Below, one piece after another: positions 17,809 through 26,778 of a DNA stretch of 64,000 bases. A model generated the notes under the pieces. That model saw nothing but the letters and a program-made list of their open reading frames with translations. It searched no databases and was not told the origin of the DNA. Each line of letters begins with the position of its first letter. Positions within the stretch are counted from its first letter, which is position 1. The stretch is taken from positions 1 to 64,000 of the forward strand of contig JADGFI010000025.1 in the NCBI GenBank assembly GCA_016743945.1, in the 5' to 3' direction. The DNA comes from Desulfobacteraceae bacterium. GTDB lineage: Bacteria; Desulfobacterota; Desulfobacteria; Desulfobacterales; Desulfobacteraceae. Both the position numbers and the translations under genes were made by a program.

Positions 17809-18480
17809 ATGTTATTGTTATCCTATCCGATTGAGAGTGATACCCCAACCTATGGCGATCGAAATAGAATTGTGCTGTCGAAGACAAGCAATATAAATGC
17901 TGGTGACCCTGCAAACGATACGTACCTGTCAATGACCGTACATAGTGGCACACACATCGATTTACCTCGGCATTTTTATGCCAACGGTCAAGTATGGAAT
18001 GATTTTGATCTAACCTCCTGGCATTTTAATCACCCGGTATTAATTGACCTGAAACCAGAGTCACAGATTATTTCAGATCAACTGACTGCATTAATGGAGA
18101 ACATTGAAAATAAAGAAGACGTCGATATTATTTTAGTTAAAACAGGCTTCTGTTATCAACGCAAGAATAGAGAACAAATTTTGAAAAATTACGGTTTCAG
18201 CCAGGAAGTAGCTGATTATATTCGATATCATTTCCCCAATGTCCGTGCTTTTGGATTTGATACGCTTTCTGTATCAAGCTTTTCAAACCGTCCATTGGGA
18301 CGAATAGCACATAGAGCATTTTTAAATCCAGATAAGCCAATATTATTGATTGAAGACATGGACTTAACAAAATGTTCTGAAAAATCAATCTTAAAAAAGA
18401 TCATTATTGCACCATTATTCATTCAAGATTCCGATGCACTGCCTTGTACTATTTACGCATACGAGGTGGACGACTTATGA
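17809..18480 (+). CDS. Cyclase/kynurenine-formamidase-like metal hydrolase
   Basis: The family motif HSGTHIDLPRHF is complete (near residue 45), giving the metal-binding His and Asp set of the Cyclase/KynB fold. Length (about 223) is normal. In-frame ATGs at 17785, 17797 and 17809 are possible; the AAGGGAGA site fits 17809 best, and this start also clears the previous gene. Members hydrolyse amides or act in polyketide cyclisation. Its role in a sugar-acid cassette is unknown, perhaps lactone or amide hydrolysis. Confidence 0.75.
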   Translation: MLLLSYPIESDTPTYGDRNRIVLSKTSNINAGDPANDTYLSMTVHSGTHIDLPRHFYANGQVWNDFDLTSWHFNHPVLIDLKPESQIISDQLTALMENIENKEDVDIILVKTGFCYQRKNREQILKNYGFSQEVADYIRYHFPNVRAFGFDTLSVSSFSNRPLGRIAHRAFLNPDKPILLIEDMDLTKCSEKSILKKIIIAPLFIQDSDALPCTIYAYEVDDL

Positions 18481-18590
18481 CTATTGCTATTTATAGTATT
18501 TCCCAAAGAGATATCCTGTCTTGTTTCGTGAAGAGTAAACAGTCTCAGAAAATGAGGTTCTCTCCCTATGATAAAAACTATTTTTTTTGA
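18477..18590 (+). CDS. 37-codon frame with ATGA overlap, possible gene remnant
   Basis: An ATG overlapping the cyclase stop by 4 bases opens a 37-residue frame starting MTIAIYSISQRDI and ending just inside the next gene. The first residues look like the first strand of a Rossmann-type enzyme, but the frame breaks soon after. It may be the stub of a deleted gene, as the coupling overlap would otherwise be unused. It could also be chance. Confidence 0.25.
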   Translation: MTIAIYSISQRDILSCFVKSKQSQKMRFSPYDKNYFF

Positions 18591-19212
18591 CTTTGACGGT
18601 GTCATTTGTGAATCTGTTTCAATTAAAACAGATGCGTTTTATGAAATGTATCTACCCTATGGCGCTGATATTGCCAAACTAATCAAGCTGCATCACCTGG
18701 CAAATGGGGGTATGTCACGCTTTGATAAATTTGTTCATTATCACAAGCATTTTCTCAATACTCACTTGTCTTCAGAGGATGTGAACAAATTGGCAAACTG
18801 TTTTTCAGAAATTGTGTTAGCGAAAATTATAAAAGCGCCCCTTGTAGGTGGGATAAAAACATTCCTTCAAAAACAGAGTAGTGAATTTCGATGCCATGTA
18901 ATTTCTGCCACTCCAGATGAAGAAATTAAGCAAATTGTTAAACGAAAAGGTTTGCAACCGTTTTTTAAAAGTGTTCATGGTTCCCCAACAAGTAAAACAA
19001 ACTGGGTAAAAATGATTATAACTGAAGCAGGACTAAAACTATCTGAATGTGTTTTTATTGGAGATGCAAACGCAGATTATGAAGCGGCAAAAAAAAACAA
19101 TATTCAATTCATTTTGAGATGTACGGAGGATAACAAATTGCTATTCTCTGATTTAGATGTGATTAGTATACCAGCGTTTTATAAATTTTATGATGTCTTG
19201 AGAGCTTTATAA
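18568..19212 (+). CDS. HAD-family phosphatase
   Basis: A 214-residue haloacid dehalogenase-type hydrolase: motif I FFDFDGVICES at residues 6-16, motif II around VISATP near 112, a lysine in SPTSKTNW near 143 and motif III VFIGDANADYEAA near 165. A helical cap lies between motifs I and II, as in Gph/beta-phosphoglucomutase types. In the CMP-sugar cassette it could dephosphorylate the sugar acid before activation, as KdsC does in the KDO pathway; this is inference from position. Confidence 0.8.
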   Translation: MIKTIFFDFDGVICESVSIKTDAFYEMYLPYGADIAKLIKLHHLANGGMSRFDKFVHYHKHFLNTHLSSEDVNKLANCFSEIVLAKIIKAPLVGGIKTFLQKQSSEFRCHVISATPDEEIKQIVKRKGLQPFFKSVHGSPTSKTNWVKMIITEAGLKLSECVFIGDANADYEAAKKNNIQFILRCTEDNKLLFSDLDVISIPAFYKFYDVLRAL

Positions 19213-19220
19213 TATTAGTT

Positions 19221-20072
19221 ATGTTTTCTATTATTTTATGTACGGTTAATCGGCTTAAGACCGTTAATAATTTTTTAAATTCCCTTGCACAACAAACATG
19301 CCAGGAATATGAATTAATTATTGTGGATCAAAATAATCATAATAAAATTTCTGAACTTGTGAAACAGTATAATTTTTCTTTTATTAAAATACTAAAAACG
19401 GATCGCGGGCTTTCAAAAGCCAGAAACCTTGGTATTTCTTACAGCTCAGGAGAATTATTAGCGTTTCCTGATGATGACTGTCAATACCCTCCTGATTTGC
19501 TGCATAATGTAAAACAATTGTTTGATACATTACCAGCTAATATTCTGATGGGTAAAACCATTGACATATCGACAGGCAAAATTGTAGCCGGGAAAAAAGA
19601 TTATCACAACTTTACAATGAAACCTTTGTGTTTTGCAGGTAGCTCTACTACATTATTCATTAACCTTCTTGGTAAGAATAAAGAATCCATTAATTTTGAT
19701 GAAGATTTTGGGATGGGCAGCACATTTTATGCTGAAGAAGAAAATGATCTTTTAATGCGATTATTGCACAATGGTTGGACTGGTTTTTACCGCCCGGATA
19801 AAATTGTTGTATACCACCCACCCTCAGATGAAGATATCAGGAATTTATACAGAGCCCAAAAAAGAGGTTTAGCACTTGGCGCTTTGGTTGCTAAGCATAT
19901 TTTTATGAGATATGGGTTTGTCTTATTTATGAGATATTTAGCCTATAGAAGTCTGGGGGGAATAATCGTAAGTCTCTTACATTTCGATGTAAAAAAAATG
20001 CGATTCCAAATGACAAAATGGTGTGGGATTTGGAAAGGATTTATGCTTTATAGCAAAAAAAGAATATTTTAA
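19221..20072 (+). CDS. Family 2 glycosyltransferase
   Basis: GT-A fold transferase of 283 residues starting MFSIILCTVNRL, with IIVDQNNHNK as first nucleotide-binding segment and the metal site in FPDDDCQYP near residue 90. The EEENDLLMRLLHNGW segment near 175 is the usual acceptor-side acidic motif. No membrane helix is clear. It lies 8 bases downstream of the HAD gene and probably adds one residue of the repeat unit. Confidence 0.85.
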   Translation: MFSIILCTVNRLKTVNNFLNSLAQQTCQEYELIIVDQNNHNKISELVKQYNFSFIKILKTDRGLSKARNLGISYSSGELLAFPDDDCQYPPDLLHNVKQLFDTLPANILMGKTIDISTGKIVAGKKDYHNFTMKPLCFAGSSTTLFINLLGKNKESINFDEDFGMGSTFYAEEENDLLMRLLHNGWTGFYRPDKIVVYHPPSDEDIRNLYRAQKRGLALGALVAKHIFMRYGFVLFMRYLAYRSLGGIIVSLLHFDVKKMRFQMTKWCGIWKGFMLYSKKRIF

Positions 20073-20123
20073 TTTGCATTTGCAAATTAAAGAGAGTGCA
20101 TGCAAGCAAAAAAAGGGCTGTAA

Positions 20124-21161
20124 GTGAAATTAATTTTTAATGGCCGGATCTTTAAACACTCTGTAAAAACGGGTGTTGAAGTTTATGCGGAGCAAATTTT
20201 AAAAAACTTATATAAACACATATCACTGACTTGTGTAGAACCAAACACAAAAAATAAATATGTACAGCACCTTTGGGAACATAGTTTATTACCATTGAAA
20301 GCAAAAAAATTTGATCTAATATTTTCTCCTTCGAGTTCACCGATATTTAAACCCAAAAAAGTTAAATTAATAGCAACTATTCACGATATAGCATTTTTAA
20401 AGTACCCTGATACAGTTTCCAAGCCATTCTATTACTATTACCGCTTTCTTACCCCAAGAATCATAAATGTGTCCGATGCTATTGTGACAGTTTCCCATTT
20501 CAGCAAATGTGAAATCGAAGCATATTATCCAAATGCAAGGGGCAAAACATATGTGATCCATAATGGCGTGGACCAGCGAAATACATATGATGTTAACGTA
20601 AAAAAAGAACCTTTCATGCTATTTGTGGGCAGCTTTAATAAACGGAAAAATTTAATCCGTCTGCTTAGAGCCTATCTGTTAATTGCTGATCATGTAGATT
20701 GCAAGTTAATGCTTATAGGAAATTTTTCTGATATCTTCATATTTTCCCAAAAAGAGCAACAATTGCTTCAAAAAGCCTTTGCCCATCCTGCCATCGAATT
20801 TCGGGAAGATGTTACGAACGACGAGTTGGTTGAATGTTACCAAAAAGCTCTGTTTTTTGTTTATCCCTCTCTTTATGAAGGGTTTGGCATACCCCCTGTC
20901 GAAGCAATGGCTTGTGGTACGCCGGTGTTAACCTCCAATGTGGCATCGCTACCTGAGGTGTGTGGCAATGCAGCGTATTACGTCAATCCCCGTGATGTGG
21001 AATGCATTCGAAAAGGAATGTTAGAGATGATCCAAAATAAAACTTTACGACAAAATCTAATAATAAAAGGACTAAAGCAAAGCAAAAAATACAATTGGAA
21101 AAACTCCGCTAAACAACATCTGAAGCTGTTTCAAGAAATTATGCTTACCAAAAAATATTAA
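20124..21161 (+). CDS. Family 4 (GT-B) glycosyltransferase
   Basis: A GT-B fold enzyme of 345 residues. The C-terminal half carries FVGSFNKRKNLIRLLRAY and the E-x7-E pattern in YPSLYEGFGIPPVEAMACGTPV, diagnostic of GT4 retaining transferases. It uses a GTG start; a weak AAAGGG site lies upstream. It is the last gene of the AT-rich polysaccharide locus, and the next gene is on the opposite strand only 35 bases away. Confidence 0.85.
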   Translation: MKLIFNGRIFKHSVKTGVEVYAEQILKNLYKHISLTCVEPNTKNKYVQHLWEHSLLPLKAKKFDLIFSPSSSPIFKPKKVKLIATIHDIAFLKYPDTVSKPFYYYYRFLTPRIINVSDAIVTVSHFSKCEIEAYYPNARGKTYVIHNGVDQRNTYDVNVKKEPFMLFVGSFNKRKNLIRLLRAYLLIADHVDCKLMLIGNFSDIFIFSQKEQQLLQKAFAHPAIEFREDVTNDELVECYQKALFFVYPSLYEGFGIPPVEAMACGTPVLTSNVASLPEVCGNAAYYVNPRDVECIRKGMLEMIQNKTLRQNLIIKGLKQSKKYNWKNSAKQHLKLFQEIMLTKKY

Positions 21162-21195
21162 CGACTGAGATGCCAGTGTTCATTATCAGGCCTAC

Positions 21196-22140
21196 TTATC
21201 CAGTGAAAATCACTGTGACCTGGGCTCTTCTTTCGAAGGATTTTTGTTGGGAGGGTCCTTTTGCGGCAAACCGATATTCGCCCGTGGTTTCAATTTTAAA
21301 AATGGAAGGCTTAAGGCCTTGCTTCACCAGTTCATGGATGATATTGGCAGCTCTTGTGGCCCCTAATTCAAAATTGGAAGGGTATTGTTTAGTATTGATG
21401 GGGAGGGTATCTGCATAGCCGTTTACCAGAACCTTGACATCATAGGGCTTTAGAAAGGAAGCAAGCTTTTTAAAAAAGGATTGATACTCTTTGGAAACCT
21501 TTGCACTTCCAGAAGAGAAAAGGATGGGAAGAGTGGTTTCGATTCGAAGACAGGTATCATCCCCATTTACTGCCACCCAGTCCTCAAGGTCTGCTTTTTT
21601 AACGGCTGCTTCAATTTGAGATTTTTTAATGGTATTGGATTTGTCCATAATGGGTTTTGAAATCTCAGGGGAAATCTTTTGGATGGCTATTGACTCAGGT
21701 GCCTTCTTTTGAATGGCTGTTTGCATATTATCGGATTCTATTTTTTTTCTCGAATCAAGCTCTTTTAAATAATGGGAGGAGAGGGTTTCTAATCTAATCT
21801 TTTCTTTATGCAGTATTGTACTTTTTTCTTCTTTGGCTCTTACAGATTCCATCAAGTTGCGGGGTGGTTTTTCCCCGGCATCCTGAATTCGATTAATCTT
21901 AAGGATCAGCCAGTTTGTTTCTTTTTTTATCTCCACGATTTGAGCGTCCAGAACCATGGCCTTGATCTGGTAACTTTCAAGGACAGATTCCAATTCCATA
22001 GTGGTATAGGCATCAGTATTTAACAATTTTTTCTCATAATACCCTGCCCCGGCCGATTGAAGGATAAGAAAAAAGCCCATAAAAACTGACAAAGACACAA
22101 TAAAAACCCAGGACCAAACATTGGACCGTAACCTTCCCAT
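21196..22140 (-). CDS. OmpA-family membrane-anchored peptidoglycan-binding protein
   Basis: One N-terminal helix (about residues 7-28 from the chosen start), a long charged coiled coil and a C-terminal OmpA/MotB-type domain with VLVNGYADTLPIN and a GATRAANIIHELV helix, which bind peptidoglycan. The ATG at 22140 has a strong GGAGG site 6 bases upstream; a longer frame from 22191 lacks one. The architecture, inner-membrane anchor plus coil plus OmpA domain, resembles MotB-like or envelope-spanning stabilisers. It is probably co-transcribed with the lipoprotein gene upstream. Confidence 0.75.
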   Translation of the reverse strand: MGRLRSNVWSWVFIVSLSVFMGFFLILQSAGAGYYEKKLLNTDAYTTMELESVLESYQIKAMVLDAQIVEIKKETNWLILKINRIQDAGEKPPRNLMESVRAKEEKSTILHKEKIRLETLSSHYLKELDSRKKIESDNMQTAIQKKAPESIAIQKISPEISKPIMDKSNTIKKSQIEAAVKKADLEDWVAVNGDDTCLRIETTLPILFSSGSAKVSKEYQSFFKKLASFLKPYDVKVLVNGYADTLPINTKQYPSNFELGATRAANIIHELVKQGLKPSIFKIETTGEYRFAAKGPSQQKSFERRAQVTVIFTG

Positions 22141-22214
22141 AACAACCTCCAAAACAAAATTACAGGGTACTAACCCCATTTTAACCGCCATCTTAATTTA
22201 CGTTAGCAACTCTT

Positions 22215-22736
22215 TTAAGAAGGTCCACTGTCTGTGATCGAAGTGTTTGAAGTTGCTACCGGTTTGACATTTTGGCCGATACCTACAGGCCACCAGACCA
22301 TTCCGTCTTTAGAAAAATTGATTCTCAGCCGCAGCCTGGCATTTGTAATGCCATATTCCCCCTGGGTAATTTCCATTATTTCGGTTCCCCTCAACCAGGA
22401 CTGGGTATGAATCTGAATCACATCATGATTCACCGTTCCCCTGCCGGCCTTCATGAACGCATCCACATAGACACCCCGGACTTTTTCCACAAGCTGGCGG
22501 TAACCGTCTGCCACGGCTGCCCGTTCGGCCATCAAAACAGCTTCCCCCTTGGTAAGGGCATTTTCCGGCTCAAGCCCTTTGCCGATGACATAAAAGGATA
22601 CAACTTTGTGATTATCCGCACCGCCCCCGGGAGAACCAAGAACTCCGCCAGGTGAACTGACGGTTGACTGGGTGGTCGCACACCCGAAGAAAAACAACCC
22701 CAAAAGAGCTACTGACAACAAAACAAGTTTTTTCAT
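22215..22736 (-). CDS. LPP20-like outer-membrane lipoprotein
   Basis: A signal peptide ends in the lipobox LFFFGC, with the lipidated Cys near residue 18. A Gly/Ser-rich linker precedes an LPP20-type domain: the helix AVLMAERAAVADGYRQLVEKV and the following VNHDVIQIHTQSWLRG segment are typical. Such proteins are poorly understood and often sit beside OmpA-like or flagellar/envelope genes, as here. Confidence 0.75.
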   Translation of the reverse strand: MKKLVLLSVALLGLFFFGCATTQSTVSSPGGVLGSPGGGADNHKVVSFYVIGKGLEPENALTKGEAVLMAERAAVADGYRQLVEKVRGVYVDAFMKAGRGTVNHDVIQIHTQSWLRGTEIMEITQGEYGITNARLRLRINFSKDGMVWWPVGIGQNVKPVATSNTSITDSGPS

Positions 22737-22916
22737 TTTTTCCTTCCTAATTTTTCTTAATTAACCGGGATACTAGAACCGGCACGCCCCTTTTAACATT
22801 GCTTCCAGACAAAGCTTCATGATAAAAGAAGAATCGTCAGGAACTATAGTTAACTTTAATTATGGGGTTAATAAAACACCATTACTAAACAACATAAAAA
22901 GAAATATACAAAATTC

Positions 22917-23462
22917 ATGCCTTTGTTTTTCAAAAACCAGATACTTTTTATACTCGTGTTGATGCTTGTATGTTTTACGCTTGGTATTCATGCACCTATA
23001 AAGGCATCAGAAGGGATTGATCGCTATTATGTGCGGTATGATATTAAGTCCGGCAAAAACAAAATAACCGATGAACGATTAACCATGGTACCGGCAAATA
23101 ATGATTTCAGGGCGGAAAAATTTTCACCTTCTTTGGTTTCAAATGTCATATCTGCCGATCCCGGGGAATCCAAACAGGCCATTGACACCCTTGCAAAAGA
23201 AAATGCCCTGAAAAACGTCCTGGAACAAAAAGGGTTAAGGTCCGTTAAAGCCCAAAACCATGAAACCATTATCAGTTATGAGGGAATGATAATCACACCG
23301 GTTTCCCTGACGGTTTTGCCCTATGATGATGCCCAGGGAGGGTATGGATATACCGCCCGGGTTCAATTTGCCCCCATTGCATTTCCAGATCAATGGGAAA
23401 ACCTTAAAATGAAACACAGGATAAAAGAATTTTTCCATGATTTTTTCCTGTTATTCAAATAA
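22917..23462 (+). CDS. Exported protein of unknown function
   Basis: A hydrophobic N-terminus (residues about 9-30) with an AxA-like end near IKASEG suggests a cleaved signal peptide. The mature part of about 150 residues contains a helix like that of LPP20 domains (DTLAKENALKNVLEQKG) and beta-rich segments. I recognise no family. It is divergent from the lipoprotein gene across a 180-base gap and lies 60 bases before the aminopeptidase. Confidence 0.55.
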   Translation: MPLFFKNQILFILVLMLVCFTLGIHAPIKASEGIDRYYVRYDIKSGKNKITDERLTMVPANNDFRAEKFSPSLVSNVISADPGESKQAIDTLAKENALKNVLEQKGLRSVKAQNHETIISYEGMIITPVSLTVLPYDDAQGGYGYTARVQFAPIAFPDQWENLKMKHRIKEFFHDFFLLFK

Positions 23463-23521
23463 CGAAAGTGTTTTCTTTTTGACGGTTTCCGTCATAATTT
23501 TGATGAATAAGGAACAAAACA

Positions 23522-24958
23522 ATGAATAAAACTCAGGTAGAAAAACAAAAAAAAAAGTTGTTTAAAAAGACACAACTAACCTATGACCAGTTGGAAAAAA
23601 AAGAGCAGAACGCTGTTTTTACTTTTGGGGATGGGTACAAGGATTTTTTAAACACAGCCAAGACAGAAAGAGAGGCGGCACAAAAAATTGTAGCCCTGGC
23701 AAAGGACAACGGCTTTGTTGATATTGATGCCTTTTTGGCCAAAAAAAAGGCCAAATCGATCCCCCGAAAGGTATTCCGACTTTTCAAGGACAAAACCGTT
23801 GCCATGGCCGTATTGGGCCAGAAAAAAATATCTGCCGGAACCCGTATTATTGCCTCCCATATTGACTCCCCCCGGTTGGATTTAAAACAAAACCCGATTT
23901 ATGAAGATTTAAGTATGGCACTAATGAAAACCCATTATTACGGGGGGATTCGAAAATATCACTGGCTGGCTATTCCCCTGGCACTCCATGGCAGCATTGT
24001 TAAAGCCAATGGAGAGAAAATGGATATCATTATTGGTGAAGCAGCGGATGATCCCGTGTTCACAGTAACAGACCTTCTGCCCCACCTGGCAGGAAAACTC
24101 CAGGGAGATAAAAAGATATCAGACGTCTTTGTCGGAGAGAAGCTGAACCTTATTGCCGGCAGTCTCCCCCTTGGCAATGACAGTGTCAAAGAACGCTTTA
24201 AACTGGGAATCTTACAATTGCTCAATGATCAATACGGTATTGTTGAAGAGGATTTTATCAGTGCGGAAATAGAAGCGGTCCCGGCAGGAAGTGCACGGGA
24301 CATTGGGTTTGACCGATCCATGATCGGCGCCTATGGCCAGGATGACCGAATCTGTGCCTTCACAAGTCTTTCAGCCTTGTTTGACACCCCCGCACCTGAA
24401 CGAACAGCCATTGCCCTTTTCTTTGATAAGGAAGAGATCGGCAGTGAAGGCAGCGGTGGGGCAAAATCCAGTTTTTTGGAAGATTTTGTCTCGGACCTAC
24501 TGTTTTTAAACCAGGAACCAACGGACAGCAGGCATCTGAGAAAAACACTGATCAACTCCCAGTGCCTGTCTGCAGATGTAAATGCTGCCATGGATCCGGA
24601 TTTTAAAGAGGTGCATGAAAAACACAATGCCCCCCGCTTAGGATTTGGCATCTGCCTGACAAAATTTACCGGGGTTGGCGGAAAATCAGGATCAAATGAC
24701 GCCAGTGCCGAATTTGTAGGCCTTATCAGAACCCTGTTCAATGAAAATAAAATTGCCTGGCAGACGGGGGAACTGGGAAAGATCGATGAGGGCGGCGGGG
24801 GTACTGTGGCAAAATTTCTGGCCCAGTTCGGCATGGATGTCCTTGATTGCGGGCCTGCCATTTTATCCATGCATTCTCCCTTTGAAGTGGCCGGTAAAGC
24901 CGATGTGTATATGACATACAAAGGGTATAGGGCATTCTACAACAGCCCGGACAAATAG
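23522..24958 (+). CDS. M18-family aminopeptidase
   Basis: Cytosolic zinc aminopeptidase of 478 residues. The first metal histidine is in ASHIDSPRLD near 112; the bridging and catalytic acids lie in FFDKEEIGSEGSGGAKS near 300; SADVNAAMDPD near 350 and MHSPFEVAGKAD near 450 give the remaining ligands. Length and order fit the large M18 (aspartyl aminopeptidase/ApeA-like) group. AAGGAA lies before the ATG. A 73-bp relic of the region around codon 105-125 is found near 27.3 kb. Confidence 0.9.
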   Translation: MNKTQVEKQKKKLFKKTQLTYDQLEKKEQNAVFTFGDGYKDFLNTAKTEREAAQKIVALAKDNGFVDIDAFLAKKKAKSIPRKVFRLFKDKTVAMAVLGQKKISAGTRIIASHIDSPRLDLKQNPIYEDLSMALMKTHYYGGIRKYHWLAIPLALHGSIVKANGEKMDIIIGEAADDPVFTVTDLLPHLAGKLQGDKKISDVFVGEKLNLIAGSLPLGNDSVKERFKLGILQLLNDQYGIVEEDFISAEIEAVPAGSARDIGFDRSMIGAYGQDDRICAFTSLSALFDTPAPERTAIALFFDKEEIGSEGSGGAKSSFLEDFVSDLLFLNQEPTDSRHLRKTLINSQCLSADVNAAMDPDFKEVHEKHNAPRLGFGICLTKFTGVGGKSGSNDASAEFVGLIRTLFNENKIAWQTGELGKIDEGGGGTVAKFLAQFGMDVLDCGPAILSMHSPFEVAGKADVYMTYKGYRAFYNSPDK

Positions 24959-24964
24959 CTTTCC

Positions 24965-26170
24965 ATGAACCATAAGATTTTTAAATTTATTATTTTCCTG
25001 GGCATGATAGGGATTGTTTTTACCCTGCCGGCAATAGCCAAGGCAAGTGCCCTGAAAAAAAATGTGGGGGTTATACTGGCCGATAATCAGGGGGAAATTT
25101 TATATTCCCAAAACAAAGATTCCTCCTTCACCCCGGCTTCCATCTTAAAAATTTTTACCAGCCTTGCCGCTGTGGATTATTTTGGCATGGATCACCGGTT
25201 TAAAACCCTGTATGCCTATGACAGGGGTTCTAAAAATCTGTATATCAAAGGATTTGGAGATCCCCTGTTTATATCAGAAGTGATCCAGGATCTGTGTGAA
25301 CAAATTTTAGCCAAGACAAAGGCTGGAACTATTAACAACATTATCCTGGACCACTCATTTTTTCATCCGGATATCCACATCCCGGGGACGGGGAACTCTT
25401 TGAATCCCTATGATGCCACAAGCGGCGCCCTGTGTGCAAATTTTAATACCCTGGCATTTAAATGGGACCCCCTTCACAAAAAATATCTTAGTGCAGAACC
25501 CCAAACCCCTCTGCTCACGGATTTTATAGGGGATATTAAAAAATCGGGACAAAAACAGGGCAGAATCTTACTTTCACCAAAACAGCGCCGAGATTATCCA
25601 GGCCTGCTGATTAAATTCTTCCTTGCAAAAAAAGGGGTGCCTGTCAAAGGCATTGTTCACCAGGGTTGTTTTGATCCGGCAGATGGACAGACATTTGCTT
25701 ATGAATCATCGTTTACACTCGAAGAAAACCTTCAAAAGCTTTTGAAATATTCAAATAATTTTATGGCAAACCAGCTAATACTGGCCATGGGAGCAGACAA
25801 AGAGGGCTCCCCTGCCACACTTGAAAAAGGAGTTAACGTTCTTGAAGCATTTAGCCGGAAAAAATTAGGGCTGACACAATTAACCCTTGCAGAAGGCTCA
25901 GGCATTTCAAGGAAAAACAGGGTTTCACCCCAGCAAATGCTCAAAATCCTAATGGTGTTTATGCCCTTTCATAGCCTTTTGGAAATCAAGGGAGAGGAAT
26001 ATTATAAAACCGGCACCCTGTCCGATGTCAGATGCCGGGCCGGCTTTATTCTGGGAAAAGACAAAAGACTCTACCCTTTTGCAATCATGGTCAATGAAGA
26101 AAACAAGGGATATGATTCCATTCACCGGGACCTGCTCCATCGGGTCAACATGATCACAAAAGACCACTGA
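24965..26170 (+). CDS. dacB: D-alanyl-D-alanine carboxypeptidase/endopeptidase (PBP4/DacB-like, S13)
   Basis: Periplasmic penicillin-binding protein with a signal peptide (residues 1-27). The active-site triad of motifs is present: SILK (Ser near 59) after FTPA, SNN near 262 in YSNNFMANQ, and KTG near 347 in YKTGTLSDVRCRAG. At 401 residues it is slightly shorter than E. coli PBP4, with a reduced insert between the first two motifs. It removes terminal D-Ala or cleaves cross-links. It starts 6 bases after the aminopeptidase stop. Confidence 0.88.
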   Translation: MNHKIFKFIIFLGMIGIVFTLPAIAKASALKKNVGVILADNQGEILYSQNKDSSFTPASILKIFTSLAAVDYFGMDHRFKTLYAYDRGSKNLYIKGFGDPLFISEVIQDLCEQILAKTKAGTINNIILDHSFFHPDIHIPGTGNSLNPYDATSGALCANFNTLAFKWDPLHKKYLSAEPQTPLLTDFIGDIKKSGQKQGRILLSPKQRRDYPGLLIKFFLAKKGVPVKGIVHQGCFDPADGQTFAYESSFTLEENLQKLLKYSNNFMANQLILAMGADKEGSPATLEKGVNVLEAFSRKKLGLTQLTLAEGSGISRKNRVSPQQMLKILMVFMPFHSLLEIKGEEYYKTGTLSDVRCRAGFILGKDKRLYPFAIMVNEENKGYDSIHRDLLHRVNMITKDH

Positions 26171-26532
26171 CTTCTGTCTGCAGCAAAAGCTGAGAATTCC
26201 ATGAATAGAATCGTACTTGATGCCGAAGAAAGCTGATATTGACACAATGGCATAATCGGCATCAGTGATGTCCGGTTAGATTTTGCATCACGTGAGTTCC
26301 TTTGTTCTTTGGAATCATTGTCGCTGGTACGCCTATAATTATCTTGTCCGTTAAATAAACAAGAAAATATGGCAAATTTGTATATAAACCGTGTATGTAC
26401 AATGGGCGAGTTTTAAAACAAATGCATCAAGGTCTTAAATCTTCAAATAATGGTGTGTTAGAGGCTCTAAGAAAGTTTGATCATTTGAATAGAGTGTTTT
26501 GAAGATGAAAATAAAAAAAGATAGGGGATCTT
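26171..26532. other. 362-bp stretch between dacB and the toxin gene
   Basis: No recognisable gene. One frame of 35 codons (26395-26502, MYNGRVLKQM to HLNRVF) is open further upstream to about 26360 and has a protein-like composition, so it may be a gene scrap, but it has no ribosome site and no family match. The stretch begins the scrap zone that runs to 28.0 kb. Confidence 0.35.
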
Positions 26533-26778
26533 TTATTTGTAACTGTCTTTTCGATGTAAGATTCTACCAATTTCAATTGTATTTTCCAATACATCAAATA
26601 AGATTCTGTAATCTCCAATTCTACGACGATATGCAGGTTCAAAATTTGTCAATTTTTTCAAATTCGAAATATCTGGAAAATTTTTAAGTTCCGCAATTTT
26701 TAAATGAATTTTTTCTCTATTTTGACGATCAATTTTTATTAGATCTTTAATGGCACTTTTGCGAATATTAACTTTCAT
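26533..26778 (-). CDS. RelE/ParE-family toxin
   Basis: An 81-residue basic toxin, with the helical start MKVNIRKSAIKDLIKIDRQ and the sheet motif YRRRIGDYRILFDV...IGRILHRKDSYK, whose Arg/Tyr/His residues are typical of ribosome-dependent mRNA cleavers. The ATG at 26778 has TGGAAA just upstream and overlaps the antitoxin gene by 11 bases; an in-frame ATG at 26793 lacks a site. Confidence 0.8.
   Translation of the reverse strand: MKVNIRKSAIKDLIKIDRQNREKIHLKIAELKNFPDISNLKKLTNFEPAYRRRIGDYRILFDVLENTIEIGRILHRKDSYK

Noticed and set aside
24331..24921. 196-codon minus-strand frame
   Set aside because: Fully antisense to the M18 aminopeptidase, with Ser/Arg/Pro-rich composition typical of a shadow frame.
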